Shown: positions 1-5,016 of the stretch, piece after piece
Numbering within the stretch: the first letter of the stretch is position 1
Layout: each line of letters begins with the position of its first letter
Origin: Candidatus Delongbacteria bacterium
GTDB lineage: Bacteria; JAGOEH01
Length of the DNA stretch: 5,016 bases
Reading direction: 5' to 3'
Assembly (NCBI GenBank): GCA_017997825.1
Contig: JAGOEH010000226.1
Span: 1 to 5,016 of the forward strand
Translations under genes and position numbers: made by a program
Notes under the pieces: generated by a model
What the model was told of the DNA's origin: nothing
Database searches by the model: none
What the model saw: the letters and a program-made list of their open reading frames with translations, nothing else

Positions 1-1
1 G

Positions 2-367
2 TTGGTTCAGATCATCTTGGAAAGTGATTCGATCCCCCCGGTAGAAACCGGTCTACGAATCGCGGAAGCCTTTCAGCGGCCGGACCACTTTTTCAATCAT
101 ATCCATTACTATAAAAACGATCATCAGACCGCCTTTGCGGTCCGGCTATACCATCTGACCTCCAATTTGGAAACCGCCCGACGCTACTTGGACGAACCGA
201 TGTATTATGACCTGATCGTGCATTATCACCATGACCTGCTTCACCAGGGCCGAGCCATCCTGAATGAAAAACCGATACTGTGGGTTTCCGATCGAATTCC
301 GGTCAGGGCTATCAACGCACTGCGCAAAATCTACCGGGAATTTGAAAACTTTTTGATTTTTAACTAA
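2..367 (+). CDS. 3' end of an unrecognised protein gene, cut by the left window edge
   Basis: The reading frame is open from the first bases of the window to a TAA at 365-367, giving 121 visible residues. A TTG lies at base 2, but no ribosome binding site can be seen and the frame is not closed upstream, so I treat this as the C-terminal part of a longer protein. It looks soluble: no signal peptide, no membrane segment, many aromatic and His residues (for example HYHHD near residue 75), and a basic helical end (around residues 100-117, with ALRKIYREFE) finishing in FLIFN. I recognise no family motif and assign no function. Codon use resembles that of gyrA and metK. The next gene starts 66 bases downstream on the same strand, so the two may share a transcript. 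Confidence 0.6.
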   Translation: MVQIILESDSIPPVETGLRIAEAFQRPDHFFNHIHYYKNDHQTAFAVRLYHLTSNLETARRYLDEPMYYDLIVHYHHDLLHQGRAILNEKPILWVSDRIPVRAINALRKIYREFENFLIFN

Positions 368-420
368 ACAGAACCTGCCATTATCATCATAGAAAGCCAA
401 ACCCAACCATCGTCAACCGA

Positions 421-427
421 AAGGAAG
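421..427 (+). promoter_or_regulatory. Ribosome binding site of the exported-protein gene
   Basis: AAGGAAG lies six bases before ATG 434. It supports this start, and the signal peptide begins directly at that methionine. Confidence 0.6.
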
Positions 428-433
428 AACGGG

Positions 434-910
434 ATGAAACACTTGTTACGGATCGGATTGCTGTTAGCATTATGGTTTATCATGATACATTCCATCCAGG
501 GAGACCGGATAATCCCCGGCCGGTTTATCCAGCACAGCCAGGATTGGCTCTATCTTCCCAGCTCGGAATCATTGGATACCCTGACTCAGCAATCCCGGGT
601 AGTCACGTTTGATTTGAGCCGCCATGCCTTTCGGGGAAATGCGGTGCTGGCTTTTGAATTCATCGATGTCGATCCCTGGTTGGGATACAAGCTGGACATG
701 GTGAATATCAAGATCATCATCAACGGACAGTTGATCGAGTTTATCACCTCATCCAACTCCAACAGTTTCACTTATCGGGAAGTTAACATTTCCAGCTTTT
801 TTTTGAATAACCAGACCATTTTGCCGGTGGTATTCGAGAATAATCAGCAGGGGCGCGTATATGACGGGGTCATGATACGGAATATGGTGTTGAAGAATTC
901 CGAGTATTAG
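434..910 (+). CDS. Exported small beta-rich protein of unknown function
   Basis: A complete 158-residue frame starts at ATG 434, with a Shine-Dalgarno-like AAGGAAG at 421-427 six bases upstream. The N-terminus looks like a Sec signal peptide: basic KHLLR (residues 2-6), a hydrophobic stretch to about residue 18, and a plausible cleavage after Gly23 (SIQG|D). There is no lipobox and no cysteine anywhere in the protein, so it is likely periplasmic, secreted or membrane-anchored rather than a lipoprotein. The mature part alternates short hydrophobic strands with polar turns: VVTFDLS, NAVLAFEFIDV, VNIKIIINGQLIEF, YREVNISSFF, ILPVVFENN and VYDGVMIRNMVL. The 'ING' strand, the 'v-dis-fl' stretch and the final 'GxxxDxxxIxxMVL' strand recall galactose-binding-like beta-sandwich domains; this is a fold-level inference, not a family match. 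Ligand and role are unknown. It converges on metK with the metK terminator in between. Confidence 0.72.
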   Translation: MKHLLRIGLLLALWFIMIHSIQGDRIIPGRFIQHSQDWLYLPSSESLDTLTQQSRVVTFDLSRHAFRGNAVLAFEFIDVDPWLGYKLDMVNIKIIINGQLIEFITSSNSNSFTYREVNISSFFLNNQTILPVVFENNQQGRVYDGVMIRNMVLKNSEY

Positions 911-934
911 GTACGACCTGACGGGCGAAGACAT

Positions 935-969
935 AAAAAAAGCGCCCCGTTCGTAGGAGCGGGGCGCTT
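935..969 (-). terminator. Intrinsic terminator of the gyrA-metK transcript
   Basis: A ten-base perfect stem pairs 940-949 (AAGCGCCCCG) with 960-969 (CGGGGCGCTT). It can extend inward by three pairs, one of them a G-T wobble, leaving a four-base loop. Read on the minus strand, the GC-rich stem is followed by a run of T (complement of the A run 935-941), the classical Rho-independent layout, 24 bases after the metK stop. On the plus strand the stem is followed by TGAGTATG, not a T run, so any effect on the convergent gene ending at 910 should be weak. Confidence 0.9.
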
Positions 970-992
970 GAGTATGCAAAAAACGGAAAGAA

Positions 993-2132
993 TCAATACT
1001 TAAAGGCGTCGGTTCGGTCGGTCAATTCCCAGGTGAATCCATTGACTTCACGTCCGAAATGGCCGTAAGAGGCGCTTTCACGATATATCGGCCGATGGAG
1101 TTTGAGGCTGGAGATGATCCCATGGGGTGACAGATCAAAATGGTCGCGAACCTGTTGAGCAATCGCTTCATCATCGATTTTGCCGGTTCCGAAGGTATTG
1201 ACCATGATGGAAACGGGCTGGGCTACCCCAATGGCATAGGCCAACTGGAGTTCGCATTCATCGGCAATACCGGAGGCTACGATGTTTTTGGCGATCCAGC
1301 GGGCGGCGTAGCAAGCCGAGCGGTCAACCTTGGTTGGATCTTTGCCCGAAAAGGCTCCTCCGCCATGTCGTCCCATGCCGCCGTAGGTATCCACGATTAT
1401 TTTGCGGCCGGTCAGTCCGGTATCGCCCATCGGGCCGCCGACCACAAAGCGTCCGGTCGGATTGACGAAGTACTTGATAGTTTTTTCATCGAACAGATCC
1501 GCCGGCATAACCGGTTTGATGATCTTCTCGATAATCTGATGCTCGATCTCATTATGATCGACATCCGGATTATGCTGAGTCGAAATCACCACGGTATCCA
1601 CCCGGTAGGGCTTACCGTCCCGATACTCGATGGTGACCTGGGATTTACCGTCGGGACGCAGGAATTTGATCAGGTTTTGTTTACGCGCTTCGGCCAATTT
1701 CATGGTCAAACGATGGGCCAGCATAATCGGCAACGGCATCAGTTCCTTGGTTTCCCGACAGGCATACCCGAACATCATCCCCTGATCTCCGGCGCCTTCC
1801 CGATCCACCCCCATCGCGATATCCGGCGACTGTTTATTGATGGCTGTCAATACCGAACAGGTTTTATAATCAAAACCATATTCGGCATTATCATAGCCGA
1901 TCTCTTTAATGGTGTTACGGACGACTTCCGGTATATCCACATAAATCTTGGTCGTTATTTCACCGCCCACCAAAACCAATCCGGTGGTCACAAAGGTTTC
2001 ACAGGCGACTCGGCCGAAGGGATCCTCGGAGATGATGGCATCCAGAATCGCATCGGAAATCTGGTCGCACATCTTATCCGGATGGCCCTCGGTTACCGAT
2101 TCGGATGTGAAGAGAAAAGAGTGACGTGACAT
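993..2132 (-). CDS. metK: S-adenosylmethionine synthetase (methionine adenosyltransferase)
   Basis: This cytoplasmic enzyme makes S-adenosylmethionine, the main methyl donor, from methionine and ATP, releasing phosphate and diphosphate. The 379-residue product matches the usual family length (about 380-400) and resembles E. coli MetK throughout. Visible landmarks are [12 protein letters not shown] (9-20, with catalytic-type His17 and metal-binding-type Asp19), CET (44-46, potassium site), GAGDQG (113-118), RPDGKSQ (159-165), [21 protein letters not shown] (232-252), the phosphate loop [16 protein letters not shown] (257-272), and YGHFGRE (356-362). Residues equivalent to E. coli Lys165, Arg244, Lys245, Lys265, Lys269 and Asp271 are all present, so it should be active. 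The frame also contains a TTG at 2156, eight codons upstream, but AAAGGAG (2139-2145) sits six bases before ATG 2132 and homology begins there, so I use the ATG. The segment between GVD and GAGDQG is five residues shorter than in E. coli. It follows gyrA by 42 bases and probably shares its transcript. Confidence 0.98.
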   Translation of the reverse strand: MSRHSFLFTSESVTEGHPDKMCDQISDAILDAIISEDPFGRVACETFVTTGLVLVGGEITTKIYVDIPEVVRNTIKEIGYDNAEYGFDYKTCSVLTAINKQSPDIAMGVDREGAGDQGMMFGYACRETKELMPLPIMLAHRLTMKLAEARKQNLIKFLRPDGKSQVTIEYRDGKPYRVDTVVISTQHNPDVDHNEIEHQIIEKIIKPVMPADLFDEKTIKYFVNPTGRFVVGGPMGDTGLTGRKIIVDTYGGMGRHGGGAFSGKDPTKVDRSACYAARWIAKNIVASGIADECELQLAYAIGVAQPVSIMVNTFGTGKIDDEAIAQQVRDHFDLSPHGIISSLKLHRPIYRESASYGHFGREVNGFTWELTDRTDAFKY

Positions 2133-2138
2133 GGTCTG

Positions 2139-2145
2139 CTCCTTT
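2139..2145 (-). promoter_or_regulatory. Ribosome binding site deciding the metK start
   Basis: On the minus strand AAAGGAG is followed by six bases and ATG at 2132. The longer frame from TTG 2156 would place this strong site inside the coding sequence and has no comparable site of its own, so translation most likely starts at 2132. Confidence 0.85.
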
Positions 2146-2174
2146 GGGTTAAACAATTATCGAACACATTGCCA

Positions 2175-4643
2175 TTACTCGGAAGTGGTAGATGCCGGCG
2201 TATCGACCACGCTGTCACCTTCATCATCAATGACCAGGGGGGTTATATCGATCACCTGATCGTTGGTATCCAAATTGATCACCCTGACACCTTTGGTATT
2301 CCGGCTGCACAGGCTGATTTCTTTAACGGAGGTTCGGATCAGAATCCCGTTTTTGGTAATGATCATTAGTTCATCCTCATCGGTAATCTCCCGAATGTTG
2401 ACCACATTACCGCGTTTGGGATCGATCTTGATATTGATGATTCCCTTGCCGCCCCGGTTGGTAACGCGGTATTCTTCCAGACTCGAGCGTTTACCGTAAC
2501 CGCCGGCGGTAACCGTCAGCAGACTGTGATCGCCTCGCGTCACCACCATTCCAACCAGTTCATCGTCCGGGCTCAACAGGATTCCCCTAACACCGTAAGC
2601 GGTCCGGCCCATACAGCGGACCTTCGATTCCGGGAACCGAATGGCTTTCCCGTTATGGGTCGCCAACACGATCTCCATTTTGCCGTCGGTAACATCGCAG
2701 GCAATCAACTGATCGCTTTCATCGATCGTGATGGCCCGTAATCCATCCCGACGTATCGCGGCAAACGCATCCAGACTGGTTTTCTTGATAGTTCCTTTAC
2801 GGGTCGCCATCACTACATATGAATTCTGCTTGAATTCACGGACGGCCATATAGGAGGTAATCTTTTCCTCGGGCCGAATCTGGATCAGATTGATGATGGC
2901 TTTTCCTTTGGCGGTTTTACCCCCTTCCGGAATCTGATAAACCTGGAGGGAGTAAGCCTTACCCAATGATGTGAACATCAGAAGATGGTCATGGGTCGAG
3001 GCGATAAAGAGATGTTGGACATAATCATCCTCATTGGTGTTCATGCCGTTGACACCGCGGCCTCCCCGGCGCTGAAGACGGTAATTGTCCAGACCGGTGC
3101 GTTTGATATATCCTTTATGGGAAATGGTGATAACCACATCCTCTTCGGCGATCAGATCCAGCATCTCATAGACTTCATTCTGTCCGGGTTGGATTTCGGT
3201 CCGCCGCTCATCCCGATAAACCCGCTTGGCCTCGATCAGTTCATCCTTGATAATCTTCATCTGGAGGGTATCGTTGGCCAGGATCTCTTTCAAATGATTG
3301 ATCACTTTTATGATTTCCCGATAGTCATTTTCAATCTTTTCCCGTTCCAGTCCGGTCAAACGTTGGAGCCGCATATCCAGGATCGCCTGGGCCTGGATTT
3401 CGCTCAGACTGAAGGTAGCAATCAATTCCCGTTTGGCTTCATCCGGAGTGCGGGACTGCCGGACAATGGCAATCACGCGGTCCAGGTTATCCACCGCGAT
3501 TTTTAATCCCTCCAGGATATGGGCCTTTTTCTCGGCCGCTGCCAGCTCGAAACGGGTTCGACGGATGATAACCGTGTGGCGGAACTCGATAAACCGGGTA
3601 TTGATCTCTTTCAGATTGAGAATCACCGGTTTCTGATCGCAAAGCATCAGCATGATCGCACCGAACGTGACTTGCAGGTGGGTATGCTTAAACAAATTAT
3701 TCAGAACCACCTGCGGTACGGCATCCTTCTTCAGCTCGATCACCACCCGAACACCATCCCGGTCCGATTCATCCCGAATATCCGAGATCCCTTCCAGTTT
3801 TTTATCTTTAACCAGATCGGCAATCTGGCTGATCAGATCCGCTTTATTGACCTGATAGGGCAATTCGCTGACGATAATCCGTTCCTTGCCGGCCTTGGTC
3901 GTTTCCATCAGGGATTTGGCCCGCACAATCATCTTGCCGCGGCCGGTCATATACATATCCCGGATTCCCTGCATGCCGACAATGATACCCCCGGTCGGGA
4001 AATCAGGTCCCTTGACCATCTTCATCAACTCTTCGATCTCGACCTCAGGATGATCGATCTGATGAACCATGGCATCGATCACTTCACTCAGATTGTGGGG
4101 CGGAATATTGGTCGACATCCCGACCGCGATACCGGATGATCCGTTCAACAGAATAGTCGGGAGTACCGTCGGCAAAATGGTCGGTTCCTGTAGTGAATCA
4201 TCAAAATTGGTGGTAAAATCTACGGTATCTTTATCCAGATCCTGCAGCAGCAGCTGGGTGATCTTATGCAGTCGGGCTTCCGTATACCGCATCGCCGCCG
4301 CCGAATCTCCATCCATGCTGCCGAAATTACCCTGCCCATTCACCAGCGGATAGCGCAGGCTGAAATCCTGTACCATTCTGACCATGGCATTATAGACCGC
4401 CGAATCCCCATGGGGATGATACTTACCCAGCACCTCTCCCACGATTCGAGCCGACTTTTTATAGGGCTTGTTATAATCCAATCCCAATTCCTGCATGGCA
4501 AACAAAATCCGCCGATGCACCGGCTTGAGCCCATCCCTGACATCCGGCAATGCTCGTGAGACAATGACACTCATCGAATAGGCCAGATAGGATTTCTTCA
4601 TCTCCTCTTCTATATTAACCTCAATGATCCTCTGCAGATCCAT
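2175..4643 (-). CDS. gyrA: DNA gyrase subunit A
   Basis: GyrA cuts and rejoins DNA in the A2B2 gyrase, which introduces negative supercoils using ATP hydrolysed by GyrB. The 822-residue product has all expected parts in order: an N-terminal winged-helix/tower region beginning [20 protein letters not shown] (from about residue 6), the quinolone-determining region with [15 protein letters not shown] (76-90), the catalytic tyrosine in [11 protein letters not shown] (Tyr120, preceded by Arg119), the coiled-coil tower (about 355-480), and a C-terminal beta-pinwheel (about 498-800). The GyrA box QRRGGRG at 524-530 marks it as gyrase A rather than ParC; a related NRGGKG is at 729-734. The extra tower segment of about 35 residues seen in E. 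coli is absent, and the C-terminal tail is short and only mildly acidic. The residue matching E. coli Asp87 is Asn85 (AAT, 4389-4391), while Ser81 matches Ser83. The start at 4643 has GAGAGAGG nine bases upstream. No gyrB is adjacent in the window; metK follows. Confidence 0.98.
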   Translation of the reverse strand: MDLQRIIEVNIEEEMKKSYLAYSMSVIVSRALPDVRDGLKPVHRRILFAMQELGLDYNKPYKKSARIVGEVLGKYHPHGDSAVYNAMVRMVQDFSLRYPLVNGQGNFGSMDGDSAAAMRYTEARLHKITQLLLQDLDKDTVDFTTNFDDSLQEPTILPTVLPTILLNGSSGIAVGMSTNIPPHNLSEVIDAMVHQIDHPEVEIEELMKMVKGPDFPTGGIIVGMQGIRDMYMTGRGKMIVRAKSLMETTKAGKERIIVSELPYQVNKADLISQIADLVKDKKLEGISDIRDESDRDGVRVVIELKKDAVPQVVLNNLFKHTHLQVTFGAIMLMLCDQKPVILNLKEINTRFIEFRHTVIIRRTRFELAAAEKKAHILEGLKIAVDNLDRVIAIVRQSRTPDEAKRELIATFSLSEIQAQAILDMRLQRLTGLEREKIENDYREIIKVINHLKEILANDTLQMKIIKDELIEAKRVYRDERRTEIQPGQNEVYEMLDLIAEEDVVITISHKGYIKRTGLDNYRLQRRGGRGVNGMNTNEDDYVQHLFIASTHDHLLMFTSLGKAYSLQVYQIPEGGKTAKGKAIINLIQIRPEEKITSYMAVREFKQNSYVVMATRKGTIKKTSLDAFAAIRRDGLRAITIDESDQLIACDVTDGKMEIVLATHNGKAIRFPESKVRCMGRTAYGVRGILLSPDDELVGMVVTRGDHSLLTVTAGGYGKRSSLEEYRVTNRGGKGIINIKIDPKRGNVVNIREITDEDELMIITKNGILIRTSVKEISLCSRNTKGVRVINLDTNDQVIDITPLVIDDEGDSVVDTPASTTSE

Positions 4644-4652
4644 AGACTCTAT

Positions 4653-4660
4653 CCTCTCTC
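4653..4660 (-). promoter_or_regulatory. Ribosome binding site of gyrA
   Basis: A purine-rich GAGAGAGG on the minus strand ends nine bases before ATG 4643. It is weaker than the metK site but correctly placed, and no other in-frame start fits the family N-terminus better. Confidence 0.55.
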
Positions 4661-4730
4661 ATTCCATATGGAGTTTTTTCTCGCTGCATCTTCTCAACTG
4701 CACATCCGATGCAAGTGCTTTCCTGCGTTA

Positions 4731-4759
4731 AGAATAATGCTTTTTTCCGGAAAAGTCAA
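4731..4759 (-). promoter_or_regulatory. Sigma-70 type promoter of gyrA(-metK)
   Basis: On the minus strand TTGACT (4754-4759) is separated by exactly 17 bases from TATTCT (4731-4736). The first matches the -35 consensus at five of six positions. The second keeps the T-A and final T of the -10 box, with four of six matching. Transcription would begin near 4724, giving a leader of about 80 bases before gyrA. The spacer holds the perfect 12-base palindrome TTTTCCGGAAAA (4743-4754), which touches the -35 box and could be a regulator site. No equally good promoter lies between gyrA and metK. Confidence 0.7.
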
Positions 4760-4817
4760 GCCCATAATCCATCCCAGCCTCTTTTTCCCGCCCGCAATCC
4801 AGCTCTCGATTTCACCC

Positions 4818-4862
4818 CTGGGTGTGTCATTTGACTCATCATGTGTCAATAGACACACCCAG
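4818..4862. promoter_or_regulatory. Tandem palindromic activator sites, probable sigma-54 upstream activating sequence
   Basis: Two copies of the same palindrome stand side by side: TGTGTCATTTGACTCA (4823-4838, one mismatch between arms) and TGTGTCAATAGACACA (4842-4857, perfect arms), both of the form TGTGTC-N4-GACACA and 19 bases apart centre to centre. Flanking bases extend this into a 45-base dyad centred on 4840, with perfect 11-base outer arms CTGGGTGTGTC (4818-4828) and GACACACCCAG (4852-4862) and 19 of 22 possible pairs matching. Neither strand has a T run after the hairpin, so it is not an intrinsic terminator. The sites centre about 130 and 111 bases upstream of the predicted start of the sigma-54 promoter at 4934-4950, typical for a pair of enhancer-binding-protein dimers. 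The regulator is unknown. Site 2 also satisfies the loose NifA pattern TGT-N10-ACA, but site 1 does not, so I do not call NifA. Confidence 0.65.
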
Positions 4863-4933
4863 CGAGCTTTACGGATATCCCTTGGTTTTTCCTAACCGTT
4901 TGTTATTTAATTAATTAGCTATTTCTATAGACT

Positions 4934-4950
4934 TTGGCACGATACCTGCA
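4934..4950 (+). promoter_or_regulatory. Sigma-54 (RpoN) -24/-12 promoter, reading out of the right edge
   Basis: TTGGCACGATACCTGCA matches the consensus YTGGCACGRNNNTTGCW with a single mismatch (C for T at 4946). The invariant GG (4936-4937) and GC (4948-4949) are separated by the canonical ten bases. The start of transcription would be near 4961. No credible start codon with a ribosome binding site follows before 5016, so the controlled gene must lie to the right of the window, behind a leader longer than about 55 bases. An AT-rich stretch (about 4901-4929) between the activator sites and this promoter could aid DNA looping; I see no clear IHF consensus. The neighbouring tandem palindromes strengthen the call. 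Confidence 0.68.
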
Positions 4951-5016
4951 TTCTTATTAAGTGCCCCATTACCCCATAAACCTCCTAATAATAGCCCCTG
5001 GTTCACAACATCAGGG

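Larger units (their letters stand above)
4644..5016. other. Intergenic regulatory region upstream of gyrA
   Basis: This stretch of 373 bases holds no confident gene. From left to right it contains the gyrA leader and ribosome binding site, the gyrA sigma-70 promoter (4731-4759), a pyrimidine-rich stretch on the plus strand (about 4760-4817), the 45-base dyad (4818-4862), an AT-rich section (about 4901-4929), and the sigma-54 promoter (4934-4950). At the right edge a short inverted repeat pairs CCCTGGT (4996-5002) with ATCAGGG (5010-5016), with one wobble pair, and may continue outside. A minus-strand frame of 34 codons is open from the right edge to a TAA at 4911-4913, but its codon use (several TTA and CTA) and short length do not support calling it a gene. 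The layout suggests divergent control of gyrA-metK to the left and an unseen gene to the right. Confidence 0.7.

Noticed and set aside
1140-2129. Plus-strand open frame of 329 codons opposite metK
   Set aside because: It lies antisense within metK, which has all family motifs; the frame is a by-product of metK codon bias, has no ribosome binding site, and its product resembles no protein.
2133-2156. Longer metK start at TTG 2156, adding eight residues
   Set aside because: The strong AAAGGAG ribosome binding site would fall inside the coding sequence, and family similarity begins at ATG 2132.
2133-2174. SAM riboswitch or separate promoter before metK
   Set aside because: The gap of 42 bases is too short for a SAM riboswitch and shows no -35/-10 pair.
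2985-4139. Long plus-strand open frames of 173 and 206 codons opposite gyrA
   Set aside because: Both are antisense shadows of the well-conserved gyrA frame, rich in His, Ile and Phe as such shadows are, with no start signals.
4685-4713. TGCATC/GATGCA inverted repeat in the gyrA leader
   Set aside because: A six-base stem with a 17-base loop is within chance expectation and matches no riboswitch or attenuator layout.
4809-4836. TTGAC sequences in the dyad as sigma-70 -35 boxes
   Set aside because: On both strands the segment 17 bases downstream reads CACACC, which is not a -10 box.
4818-4862. The 45-base dyad as an intrinsic terminator
   Set aside because: Neither strand has a T run after the hairpin, and the stem is interrupted; the tandem-site reading explains it better.
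4668-4895. Plus-strand open frame of 75 codons upstream of gyrA
   Set aside because: It runs across the gyrA promoter and the palindromic sites, has no ribosome binding site, and its product has no protein-like pattern.
4925-4969. Minus-strand 14-codon frame (starts MGHLIR) preceded by AGGAGG at 4981-4986
   Set aside because: It is very short, the spacing of 11 bases is long, it overlaps the sigma-54 box, and nothing else supports translation.

Overview
The window is ordinary bacterial chromosome of moderate GC content. It has a conserved housekeeping pair on the minus strand, two unassigned genes on the plus strand at the left, and a rich regulatory region at the right. GyrA has the short form without the extra tower segment of gammaproteobacterial GyrA, and MetK has a shortened loop before GAGDQG. 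A sigma-54 type promoter and a secreted beta-rich protein are also present. Together these fit a Gram-negative-type bacterium outside the gammaproteobacteria, but the sequence alone does not fix the phylum.

Left part (1-910, plus strand): the 3' end of an unrecognised gene that runs off the left edge (to 367), then, after a 66-base gap, a complete 158-residue exported protein with a likely beta-sandwich (434-910). The two may be co-transcribed. They converge on the metK end, and the hairpin in between (935-969) is oriented as the metK terminator.

Centre (993-4643, minus strand): gyrA (DNA gyrase subunit A, 822 aa), then 42 bases later metK (S-adenosylmethionine synthetase, 379 aa from the supported ATG). 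The short gap, with no visible promoter, hairpin or room for a SAM riboswitch, suggests one transcript ending at the 935-969 terminator. A good sigma-70 promoter (TTGACT-17-TATTCT) lies about 80 bases upstream of gyrA.

Right part (4644-5016, no confident gene): besides the gyrA promoter there is a near-consensus sigma-54 promoter on the plus strand (4934-4950), pointing out of the right edge. About 110-130 bases upstream of its predicted start are two tandem copies of the palindrome TGTGTC-N4-GACACA (4823-4838 and 4842-4857), forming a 45-base dyad centred at 4840. This is the layout of an upstream activating sequence for a sigma-54 enhancer-binding protein. It is the most interesting signal here. 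It predicts that the unseen gene to the right is switched on by a dedicated activator, divergently from gyrA-metK.
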